NCBI GenBank assembly: GCA_026931905.1
Contig: JAIXLB010000099.1
Location: 1 to 41,954 of the forward strand
Origin: Chitinophagales bacterium
GTDB taxonomy: Bacteria; Bacteroidota; Bacteroidia; Chitinophagales; Chitinophagaceae
Length of the DNA stretch: 41,954 nucleotides
Reading direction: 5' to 3'
The position numbers and the translations under genes are program-made. Numbering within the stretch: the stretch's first letter is position 1; every line of letters begins with the position of its first letter. This document shows positions 34,358 to 41,954 of the stretch, piece by piece. The notes below the pieces were generated by a model, which had not been told where the DNA came from, made no database searches, and saw nothing but the letters and a program-made list of their open reading frames with translations.

Positions 34358-35758
34358 ATGCACAATAAACCAAGAATTTTAATAACCATTTCTTTCAGTT
34401 TTTCTATAAGATATATCATACGAACAGGATTGTTGGATGAAGTAAGAAAATTTGCACAGCCTGTTATTGTATTAACATGGAATCAGGAAGATTTAATAGA
34501 TGAGCTGAAACAAGCAGGCTATGAAGTACACATTGCTCCAGAAACAAAAAAAGGAAATTTATATGTAGATATAAGAAAAAAAATAGACTATTGGTTTGTA
34601 CATTTTAAACTAAAAAGTGCAACAAGAAAATATCAAAATAAATATTTGAGTCAATACAATAGTTTAAAGCACAACATAATAACCAAGGCAAGAAAATGGT
34701 ATAATATTACTAAGTTATATTTACCAGGTACTACTGCAAAAATATTTGCTCAAGAAAAAAAATTACTAACTACCGATACCAATTACAATGCTATTGAAAA
34801 ATGGGTAAACCAACTTAATGTAGATACAGTTTTTACTGTAACTCCTTTTCATGCTCAAGAAGATTTATTACTTCGTGCATGCAAAAATTTAGGCAAGAAA
34901 ATGATTACCTCTATTTTGTCTTTTGATAACATTACAAAACGAGGTTGGATACCTGTAGAATATGATATTTACATGGTTTGGAATAAGTATAATTTTAATG
35001 AGTTAATAAGAATTTATCCTTCCATCAACAAAGAAAAAATATTTATTGTAGGTGCACCACAATTCGATTTTTATTTCGATTCGCAAAACTTATTATCTAA
35101 AGAAGAATGGATGAAACTTGTGGGTATAAAAGATAGTACTAAAAAAATTATTCTTTATGCTGGTGGTCCTAAATCTCTTTTTCCAAACGAGCCACAATAT
35201 TTAAAAAAAATATCACAAGCAATAGATACTGGTAGTATAGATAGCAACTCAATTATTTTGTTTAGATGCCATCCTGTAGATGTTATGCAAAGATGGAAAG
35301 ATGTGGTTGGTGAAAGCAACAATGTAGTTTTTGATTCTTCATGGACAGGAGTACAAAATTTATTGCACACGAATATTACATTGTTGGACATTAAAAAACT
35401 TTGCTCAACATTATTTTATACTGATGTACACATTAATTTATGTAGTACCATGAGTATAGATGGTAGTGCTTTTGCAAAACCACAAATAGCACCAGCATTT
35501 GATTATAGAGGAGTAAAAGAATCTAAACTATTGAAAGCAATGTATTATCAAGAGCATTTTGCACCTATCATGAATATTAATGGAGTAAGTATTGCTAACT
35601 CTCAACAAGAAATGATTGATTGGATTAATAAAGGGTTAAGCAACGACACATCAATGATAGAAAAATGTAAACAAGTGTTGGAAGAAATTATTACATATAC
35701 TGATGGAAATTGTACCAATAGAGTAGTAGAGGTGCTTAAAAATTCAGTAGTAAATTAA
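34358..35758 (+). CDS. GT-B-like surface-glycan transferase of unclear family
   Basis: This protein is 466 residues if started at the ATG at 34358. An ATG eight codons earlier overlaps the Wzt gene and cannot be excluded. There are no membrane segments. The C-terminal half looks like a GT-B nucleotide-binding domain: IIVGAPQFDFY-like strand near 227-238, ILYAGGPKSLF near 259, FRCHP with His305-Pro306, and NLCSTMSIDGSA with Ser363-Thr364. HP and Ser/Thr motifs in this order are known from CMP/CDP-donor transferases such as GT52/GT38 sialyltransferases and CDP-glycerol transferases. I infer a possible CMP-nonulosonate transferase. A generic surface-carbohydrate enzyme is the alternative. Confidence 0.6.
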   Translation: MHNKPRILITISFSFSIRYIIRTGLLDEVRKFAQPVIVLTWNQEDLIDELKQAGYEVHIAPETKKGNLYVDIRKKIDYWFVHFKLKSATRKYQNKYLSQYNSLKHNIITKARKWYNITKLYLPGTTAKIFAQEKKLLTTDTNYNAIEKWVNQLNVDTVFTVTPFHAQEDLLLRACKNLGKKMITSILSFDNITKRGWIPVEYDIYMVWNKYNFNELIRIYPSINKEKIFIVGAPQFDFYFDSQNLLSKEEWMKLVGIKDSTKKIILYAGGPKSLFPNEPQYLKKISQAIDTGSIDSNSIILFRCHPVDVMQRWKDVVGESNNVVFDSSWTGVQNLLHTNITLLDIKKLCSTLFYTDVHINLCSTMSIDGSAFAKPQIAPAFDYRGVKESKLLKAMYYQEHFAPIMNINGVSIANSQQEMIDWINKGLSNDTSMIEKCKQVLEEIITYTDGNCTNRVVEVLKNSVVN

Positions 35759-35764
35759 TCGTTC

Positions 35765-37024
35765 ATGAAAATTTTGCATGTTGTAAACAATTATGAACCA
35801 TCAATAGGAGGCACACAACTGCTTTACAAAGGAATATCAGAAAGATGTGTAAAGCAATACAATGATGAAGTAGAAGTTTATACAATAGATTCTTTATTTG
35901 GTTCTCACAGCAAAAACTTTTCAGCAATAACTCCTAAAGAAGAAAATATTAATGGTGTTTTTGTTAAGCGTTTTTCATTTTTAAGAATACATTTAAAGCC
36001 AATAATGTTTATTAATAAAATAATAGCAAAGTTTGGCATAAACTCTAATTATTTAAACAAATGTATTGCAGGTCCTATATCTTCTTCTTTGCAAAAAGCC
36101 ATTTACAATTCAGATGCTGATATTATTTCTGCAAGCCCTTCAGGTTTTACTTATATGTCTTATCCATTAAAAAGGCATCAATTAAAAAATCCAAAACCAT
36201 TTGTTTATCAAGGTGCTTTTCATTTTAGAGATTCAGATACGGAGCATCATATTTCAAAAGAAACATTGGCTGCAATTAAGGCTTCTGAATATTATTTATG
36301 TAACACAGAATACGAAAAAAACAGATTAGTACAATTGGGTATTCCTGAAGAAATAATTGTAATAACAGGGGTTGCAACAGATGTAGAAGCTTTTGCAAAC
36401 GGTGATAGAAATTTTTTTAGAAAAAAATTAAATTTAGAAGATGATGATGTATTGGTAGGTTATTTTGGTAGATTAGAAAAAGCAAAAAGCATTGAAATTT
36501 TAGTGAACGCTTTTATAGAAGCTTATCAAAAAAATAATAAATTAGTTTTAGTGTTAGCTGGTTTTAAATCAGAATATGCAATTACACTTCAAACTAAATT
36601 ATCTACTTTAGATAAAAAATTTCAACAAAGAATATTTTGGCAATTTAATTTGCAAGCAAATGAAAAAGTTAATTTATATTATGCTTTAGACATGTTTGTT
36701 TTGCCTTCTTTAAACGAATCTTTTGGTATTGTGTTTTTAGAAGCATGGAGTTGTAAAAAACCTGTTATTGGTACAGCTATTGGTGCAATAAAATCAGTAA
36801 TTACAGAAGGAAAAGATGGTTTATTAATGCAGCCTAATGATATAAATAGTTTAAAAGAAAAAATTTTAATTTTAGCAGAAAGCAAAGAGTTAAGAAATGA
36901 AATGGGCATAAATGGTTACAACAAAACAAAAGAAAATTTTTCGTGGGAAGCAGTAACAGAAAAATTTAGAAACACTTATATTAACGCAATAAAAAAATTT
37001 AATAATGTTCATAGAAGAATCTGA
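35765..37024 (+). CDS. GT4-family glycosyltransferase
   Basis: This 419-residue cytoplasmic GT-B glycosyltransferase belongs to family GT4 (retaining). The N-terminal domain begins with ILHVVNNYEPSIGGTQ at residues 3-18. The C-terminal Glycos_transf_1 domain includes VGYFGRLEKAKSIEILVNAF near 227-246, and the E-x7-E motif LNESFGIVFLEAW near 316-328. Its start is 6 bases after the previous stop, and its end overlaps the methyltransferase-like gene by 20 bases. Donor and acceptor are unknown. It is presumably one of the chain-building enzymes of the polymer. Confidence 0.92.
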   Translation: MKILHVVNNYEPSIGGTQLLYKGISERCVKQYNDEVEVYTIDSLFGSHSKNFSAITPKEENINGVFVKRFSFLRIHLKPIMFINKIIAKFGINSNYLNKCIAGPISSSLQKAIYNSDADIISASPSGFTYMSYPLKRHQLKNPKPFVYQGAFHFRDSDTEHHISKETLAAIKASEYYLCNTEYEKNRLVQLGIPEEIIVITGVATDVEAFANGDRNFFRKKLNLEDDDVLVGYFGRLEKAKSIEILVNAFIEAYQKNNKLVLVLAGFKSEYAITLQTKLSTLDKKFQQRIFWQFNLQANEKVNLYYALDMFVLPSLNESFGIVFLEAWSCKKPVIGTAIGAIKSVITEGKDGLLMQPNDINSLKEKILILAESKELRNEMGINGYNKTKENFSWEAVTEKFRNTYINAIKKFNNVHRRI

Positions 37025-37622
37025 ATGGATAAAATCTGTTCTTAAAAAAATTAAACCTTATCCCTCCAATAATAAAGTAGGAAATTTAGGCTCATCAAGC
37101 GAAGAGTTTAGAAAAGTATATCAACCACATATTCAAAAAAATATAATTGAGGTTTTAGAAAATGATGGGTGGAATGTGATACATATTGATTTTAAGAATG
37201 ATAATGGTGTAGATATTGTAGGCGATTTAACACAAGAAAATTTTGGCAATAATTTAAAAAACGAATATGCACTTACAATATGTACTAATATGTTGGAGCA
37301 TGTTTTAGATATACCATTGGTTGTAAATAATTTAATGAAAATTACAGCCGAAGGAGGTTATATTTTATTAACTGTACCATATAAATATAAAATTCATTAC
37401 GACCCCATTGATAATGGTTTTAGACCAACTCCTGATGAAATTATACAGTTATTTACACCACAAAAAATTGAAGTAATAGACAAAACAATTATTTCTATAA
37501 AAGACAAATCGTATTATAGAGAAAAAAAATCTAAATTTCCTTTATGGGGTAAAAGAGAAATTTTTGCTTATCATTTGGGTATTTATTTTAAAGTATCTGG
37601 CGTATTGCTTAAAAAAATATGA
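37005..37622 (+). CDS. class I SAM-dependent methyltransferase-like protein
   Basis: This 205-residue protein has a Rossmann-like methyltransferase layout: VGNLGSSSEEF at about residues 25-35 where motif I would be, VIHIDFKNDNGVDIVGDL near 58-75 (acidic end of strand 2 and the following Asp), and ALTICTNMLEHV near 88-99 (motif IV/post-I), then EGGYILLTVPYKY. Motif I is NLGSSS rather than the usual D/E-x-G-x-G, so SAM binding is likely but not certain. It overlaps the GT4 gene by 20 bases and the GT61 gene by 4 (ATGA), so it is translated with them. It may methylate the glycan, possibly as the end-cap read by Wzt. Confidence 0.75.
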   Translation: MFIEESEWIKSVLKKIKPYPSNNKVGNLGSSSEEFRKVYQPHIQKNIIEVLENDGWNVIHIDFKNDNGVDIVGDLTQENFGNNLKNEYALTICTNMLEHVLDIPLVVNNLMKITAEGGYILLTVPYKYKIHYDPIDNGFRPTPDEIIQLFTPQKIEVIDKTIISIKDKSYYREKKSKFPLWGKREIFAYHLGIYFKVSGVLLKKI

Positions 37623-38791
37623 AGCTCTTTTTTTATAAACAATATATCAAACTCAATAATTTCATTTGTAACCTTTTTCCAGTTGAGGATTGGCGTAATA
37701 AAAATGTTTTAAAGAAGTATAATGTTCAAATGCTTAAAGCATCTTTTAGTTATACTTTAAAAGGTATAAATTATCATTTTAATAAAAAATTTGTTCCCGA
37801 TTGGTTACATGTTTTGGAAAATGAAATTAAACAACCAGATGTTTGGTTTTACAATTTTGATAAAGCTATACTAATAGACAAAGGAGTTATTTTACACAAA
37901 AAAAATACTGTTTTATTAGAGTCCACTTTTTTTCAGCGTGAATATTTGAATAAACTTAAAATTGCCAAACTACTTGTAATAAATACCATTACAAAGCCTA
38001 AAGATGAATTGATTAATGTTATTCCTTTAATGAATAGGCTTAGTAATAATTATTTTCATTGGACTACAGAATCATTAACAAGAATTGCTTTACTGGATGA
38101 AAAATTTCCAAACCTTAAAGAAAACTATACAATTTTAATTAACCACGATGCTCCAAAATTTGTTGAAGAATCTTTAACACAAATTATTAAATGGCCACAA
38201 GATAAAATACATAGATATACTGATAAAAAAATAAGTTGGGTAAAAAACTGTATTCAAATAAGTTATCCAGTTGTTAGAAATCAAAACACACAAAGATATT
38301 ATGCTTATCCAGCCTATATTTTTCAAACATTAAGTAAATTGGCTGAGAAAAATATTTCTAAAAATAATTTGGATGAACAGTTACCAGAAAATTTTATAAT
38401 CAGTAGAAGAAAAGTAGGTTCAAGAAATTTAGTTAATGAAGATTTGTTGTTAAACCATTTTCCTACTCTCAATTTAAAAATTGTTTTTTTAGAATTACTT
38501 CCTTTTCATCAGCAAGTAGCTTTGTTTAATAATGCTAAATTAATTATTGCACCACATGGTGCAGGTTTAACAAATCTTACCTATTGCAAACCTGATGTAA
38601 TTGTGTATGAAATTTATCCAATAGGTAGAAACTTTAATCAAACATCTTCATTTTACCAAATTTCTAAATCAATTAATATCAGGTATCATTTAATGATGAC
38701 ACCCCCAATAAATAAAAATGAAGAAATGATGATTGATGAAGAATTATTAGAAAAAATAACTGAATTAAATAAAAAATACCTGCTAATATAA
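37619..38791 (+). CDS. GT61-family glycosyltransferase (DUF563)
   Basis: This 390-residue protein matches the GT61/DUF563 pattern. NYFHWTTESLTRIALL at about residues 143-158 holds the conserved H-W and E. NFIISRRKVGSRNLVNE near 260 gives the conserved basic strand, and IAPHGAGLTNLTYC near 308-321 is the family hallmark. GT61 enzymes are inverting transferases, known mainly from plants and animals as xylosyl/arabinosyl/GlcNAc transferases and found in bacterial polysaccharide loci. The start overlaps the methyltransferase-like stop. Donor unknown. Confidence 0.88.
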   Translation: MKLFFYKQYIKLNNFICNLFPVEDWRNKNVLKKYNVQMLKASFSYTLKGINYHFNKKFVPDWLHVLENEIKQPDVWFYNFDKAILIDKGVILHKKNTVLLESTFFQREYLNKLKIAKLLVINTITKPKDELINVIPLMNRLSNNYFHWTTESLTRIALLDEKFPNLKENYTILINHDAPKFVEESLTQIIKWPQDKIHRYTDKKISWVKNCIQISYPVVRNQNTQRYYAYPAYIFQTLSKLAEKNISKNNLDEQLPENFIISRRKVGSRNLVNEDLLLNHFPTLNLKIVFLELLPFHQQVALFNNAKLIIAPHGAGLTNLTYCKPDVIVYEIYPIGRNFNQTSSFYQISKSINIRYHLMMTPPINKNEEMMIDEELLEKITELNKKYLLI

Positions 38792-38800
38792 TTACTGTTT

Positions 38801-40648
38801 ATGTGTGGAATTGCTGGCTTAATTCATTTTAAAAATAACTCAACAGATGATTTGCATTATTTGCAATGGTGCATAAAAACAATGCACCATAGAGGTCCAG
38901 ACTCCAATGGAATTTGGACAAATAATGAAAATTATTCAACAGCTTTTGTACGACTTGCAATTAGAGATTTAACAGAACATGGCAATCAACCTATGCATTC
39001 TGCCTGTGGTAGATATGTAATTACATTTAATGGAGAGTTGTACAATACCAATGATTTTACTCCTAATTTAATAAAAGATGGAATAAAATTTAGATCAAGT
39101 TCTGATACCGAAGTGCTTTTATATTCTTTGATAAAGTGGGGAGAAAATATTTTACCTAAAATAAATGGAATTTTTGCTTTTGCCTTTTTCGATAAACAAG
39201 AGAAAACCCTTTTGTTAGCAAGAGATAGAGTAGGCATAAAGCCTTTGTATTATGGATTAAATGCAAACGGACTTGTTTATAGTTCGCAATACAATCATGT
39301 TATCAACCATCCTTATTTTAAGAATAACAGTTTCTTAAATAGTGCTGTTAATTCTTACTTTTCTTTTGGTTATGTAGCAGAAGGCGAAGGTTTAATTGCA
39401 GAAACATTTTTATTGCCACATGGGCATTATTTAAAAATTAAAAATAATAATTGCGAACAAAAAAAATACTATCAATATCCTGTTGAGCTTTCTGAAACGA
39501 GCAATTTTAATTTAGAACAAATAATAGATAAGTGTGTTAAACAACAATTAGTAAGCGATGTACCTGTTGGTACTTTTATGAGTGGTGGTGTTGATAGTAC
39601 TTTAGTTACTGCATCTGCATCAAAAAATACTACAATAAAATCATTTACCATTGGTGTAGATGATAAACATTTAGATGAAAGCAATGAAGCCAAAGAATTT
39701 GCCAACTATTTTAATACTGAACATTTTAATAGGCATGTGCAACCTGCTCAACTTATAAAAGCTATTGAGGACAACAGTAAAGCATTTAATGAACCTTTTG
39801 CAGATTTTTCTTCAATTCCCACATTATTAATTTCGGAGTTTGCAAGAAAGCAAGTTACTGTTGCGTTAAGTGGAGATGGAGGCGATGAATTATTTTGGGG
39901 TTATCCTCGAAATTATAATGTATTGCATACAAACCATTTTTTAAAACAATCTACTTCAACAAAATTATTACAGTTTGTACAAGAACGTATAAGTACAAAA
40001 TCAAAAACAATTAGTAAACGTCATTTACAAGTTAAAGACATTGTAGAGTTTTATTATCAACGTTTATTTATTGCTGGCTCTGCTGCTAATGCAAAAAAAA
40101 TTCTTCAAAATTATAATTACCCTACTCCATTTTTTTTAAAGCAAACACAAAACAGTAATATAAATATTCATAACAACCTATCTGTAATGAATGCTATAAG
40201 AAAATTAGAAATGGATTTGCATTTACAACGAATTTTAATAAAGGTAGATAGAGCAAGCATGTATCATAGCTTAGAAGTAAGAGTGCCATTGTTAGATAAT
40301 GATATGCTTGATTATAGCAACTCCATTAATTACACTGAATGTATAAATGGAAAAGTAGGAAAACTTAATTTGAAAAACTTATTAGCCCAAAAAACCAATC
40401 CTGCATTGGTTTTTAAGCCTAAAAAAGGATTTGATATTCCAATGGGTCAATGGTTAAGAGAAGCAATAACTAAAGATGTGCAAGAAAAAATATTTTCCAT
40501 GCCCAATAATATAGAATCATTTTTTAATTCTAAAGGGCTTGAAAAAATTTTCAAACAACACTTATCTAAAGAACAAGACCATACATGGTTATTGTGGGCA
40601 ACTTATTCGTTTGTTAATTGGTACAATCATCACTATAATAAGTATTAG
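38801..40648 (+). CDS. glutamine-hydrolysing asparagine synthase-like amidotransferase
   Basis: This 615-residue protein has an N-terminal class II glutaminase domain, with Cys2 as nucleophile after Met removal (MCGIAGL) and the RGPDSNG segment near 31-37. A C-terminal ATP-binding synthetase domain carries the PP-loop SGGVDST near 260-266 and ALSGDGGDELFWGYPR near 352-367. It has AsnB length and is complete. Copies inside polysaccharide loci are sometimes thought to amidate sugar carboxylates rather than aspartate. Here a carboxylated nonulosonic acid or a uronic acid would be a candidate. This is inference, and ordinary asparagine synthesis is the alternative. Confidence 0.93.
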   Translation: MCGIAGLIHFKNNSTDDLHYLQWCIKTMHHRGPDSNGIWTNNENYSTAFVRLAIRDLTEHGNQPMHSACGRYVITFNGELYNTNDFTPNLIKDGIKFRSSSDTEVLLYSLIKWGENILPKINGIFAFAFFDKQEKTLLLARDRVGIKPLYYGLNANGLVYSSQYNHVINHPYFKNNSFLNSAVNSYFSFGYVAEGEGLIAETFLLPHGHYLKIKNNNCEQKKYYQYPVELSETSNFNLEQIIDKCVKQQLVSDVPVGTFMSGGVDSTLVTASASKNTTIKSFTIGVDDKHLDESNEAKEFANYFNTEHFNRHVQPAQLIKAIEDNSKAFNEPFADFSSIPTLLISEFARKQVTVALSGDGGDELFWGYPRNYNVLHTNHFLKQSTSTKLLQFVQERISTKSKTISKRHLQVKDIVEFYYQRLFIAGSAANAKKILQNYNYPTPFFLKQTQNSNINIHNNLSVMNAIRKLEMDLHLQRILIKVDRASMYHSLEVRVPLLDNDMLDYSNSINYTECINGKVGKLNLKNLLAQKTNPALVFKPKKGFDIPMGQWLREAITKDVQEKIFSMPNNIESFFNSKGLEKIFKQHLSKEQDHTWLLWATYSFVNWYNHHYNKY

Positions 40649-40702
40649 ATAATTTCCTTTTTTACTTACATAAGGTTTAAAAAAGCTTAAATATTTTTTA
40701 TT

Positions 40703-41881
40703 TTGAAAATAGCAATAGTTGTAAATAATTTTCCTACCAATAGCGAAACATTTATTATCAATAAAGTTGTTGCATTAGCTAATGCAGGTAATCATGTTAC
40801 TGTTGTAAGATTAATTCCTTCGGGTAGTAAAGAATTGATGCAACTGTATCAATTCAAATCCAGTAAAAATATAGCAATTAAAAATGCTGCAATACCTGTA
40901 AATACTACTCAGATAATAGATTATGCTCTTAAAAATCCATTCGCTTTTATATCAAGTTTACATTTCAATAAAACCAAGTTTTATAAAAATATAAGAGCAA
41001 ATATTGTATTAAAATTATTCAACAATAACAATTTTGATATTGTACATTTTGAATTTTCTGGATTAGCTGTTAGCTTTTTAGATTTGCTTCCTAACATAAA
41101 ACCTAAGACTGTTATGAGTTGTAGAGGTTCTGCAGAAAAAGTAAAACTATTATCAGAACCTGAACGTGCCATTCAATTAGAAAAAACGTTGCAAGTAATT
41201 AGTGCTGTACATTGTGTAAGTGAAGATATGAAACAAACCATTTTACCTTATTGCAACAATCCAGAAAAAATATTTGTAAACCGACCTGCCATTGATGCTT
41301 CATTCTTTTCGCCTAAGAAAAAAAGTACAAATAATACAGTGGTAACTATACTCTCTATTGGAAGATTTACTTTTCAAAAAGGCTATATTTTTGGGTTACT
41401 TGCCATAAAAAAATTAATAGACAAAGGCTACAATATTGTTTGGAATATTATTGGCGATGGGACACAGTTAGAAGAAATTATTTTTCATATTCATACTTTA
41501 CAGTTACAAAAAAATGTAGTGTTGTTAGGCAAAAAAAATAAAAATGAGGTAAATGAATATATAAGCAATGCAAACATTTTCTTACTTACAAGTGTATATG
41601 AAGGAATACCAAATGTGGTGTTAGAAGCAATGGCTATGGAATTGCCTGTTGTTACTACAAAATGTGGTGGTGTAGATGAAGTAATTGATAATGCTAAAGA
41701 TGGCTTTATTGCTCCTTTGTATGATGTTGATTCAATTGCATCTCAATTAGAATATTTAATTACCAATAAAGATAAAATGGAAAGTATAAGCAAAGCTGCA
41801 AGGCAAAAAATTTTAAATGCTTATACTTTAGAAAGACAGTTAAATGTTTTTCAAGAGGAGTACAAAAAATTGCTGAATTAA
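40703..41881 (+). CDS. GT4-family glycosyltransferase (TTG start)
   Basis: This 392-residue GT-B enzyme belongs to GT4. Its first codon is TTG at 40703, giving MKIAIVVNNFPTNSETF, the expected family start. No nearby ATG fits. The C-terminal domain includes ILSIGRFTFQKGYIFGLLAI near 213-232 and the E-x7-E motif SVYEGIPNVVLEAMAM near 295-310. It follows a 54-base AT-rich spacer, the longest gap after the nonulosonate genes, so its expression may differ. It is the last complete gene. The remaining 73 bases hold no feature I can support. Confidence 0.9.
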   Translation: MKIAIVVNNFPTNSETFIINKVVALANAGNHVTVVRLIPSGSKELMQLYQFKSSKNIAIKNAAIPVNTTQIIDYALKNPFAFISSLHFNKTKFYKNIRANIVLKLFNNNNFDIVHFEFSGLAVSFLDLLPNIKPKTVMSCRGSAEKVKLLSEPERAIQLEKTLQVISAVHCVSEDMKQTILPYCNNPEKIFVNRPAIDASFFSPKKKSTNNTVVTILSIGRFTFQKGYIFGLLAIKKLIDKGYNIVWNIIGDGTQLEEIIFHIHTLQLQKNVVLLGKKNKNEVNEYISNANIFLLTSVYEGIPNVVLEAMAMELPVVTTKCGGVDEVIDNAKDGFIAPLYDVDSIASQLEYLITNKDKMESISKAARQKILNAYTLERQLNVFQEEYKKLLN

Positions 41882-41954
41882 TTTTTATTAAAAAGATTTT
41901 AAAATAATATTTTTTTGATTTACTAGCTATCCAAATTAGTTCTGTTGAAGGTGC

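Noticed and set aside
21205..41881. Possible genomic island of foreign origin
   Set aside because: Base composition and codon use look like the rest of the window, and there is no integrase, tRNA-linked repeat or insertion sequence at the edge visible here.

Overview
The window looks like the chromosome of a Bacteroidota bacterium, probably close to the Chitinophagaceae or a neighbouring family. This rests on strong A+T richness, a three-subunit SdhCAB succinate dehydrogenase, a large outer-membrane beta-barrel receptor with a plug domain, an UpxY-type NusG paralogue, TAnnTTTG promoter boxes and weak Shine-Dalgarno signals. The family placement is inference. No mobile element, CRISPR array, rRNA gene or phage gene was recognised, and no stretch longer than 300 bases lacks a gene.

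Left part (1-10.9 kb): mostly minus-strand housekeeping genes. They encode a small beta-barrel-like exported protein, valyl-tRNA synthetase, a HAD phosphatase, a small exported protein, a DUF302 protein, a cytoplasmic GH13 glycosidase, an exported protein of unknown function, an arginase-family ureohydrolase, dihydroneopterin aldolase (folB) and thioredoxin reductase (trxB). One plus-strand PlsC-like acyltransferase with unusual motifs lies among them.

Middle part (11-21.1 kb): the plus-strand succinate dehydrogenase operon sdhC-sdhA-(lipocalin-like lipoprotein)-sdhB ends at a hairpin. It faces a minus-strand outer-membrane beta-barrel receptor rich in Gly/Met tracts. A DUF445 membrane protein, tRNA-His(GTG) with promoter and terminator, and a plus-strand Prc/tail-specific protease follow. 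The protease gene ends in a strong terminator.

Right part (21.2-41.9 kb): about 20.6 kb of tightly packed plus-strand genes form a surface-polysaccharide locus. It opens with a Wza-like export lipoprotein, a Wzc-like copolymerase/tyrosine kinase whose C-terminus is a (Gly-Tyr)14 repeat, and an UpxY-type antiterminator. Next come nonulosonic-acid (sialic/legionaminic-type) genes: a Gfo/Idh/MocA oxidoreductase, a CMP-sugar synthetase, an SDR, a NeuB-type synthase and a NeuC/LegG-type hydrolysing epimerase. An MBOAT O-acyltransferase and an SGNH-like partner sit between the last two. Then follow a Wzm/Wzt ABC exporter with a C-terminal cargo domain on Wzt, a GT-B-like transferase of unclear family, two GT4 enzymes, a methyltransferase-like protein, a GT61 enzyme and a glutamine-dependent asparagine-synthase-like amidotransferase. 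Read together, the locus probably makes an acylated, nonulosonate-containing polysaccharide and exports it through an ABC transporter working with a Wza/Wzc-type conduit. The locus may continue past the right edge.
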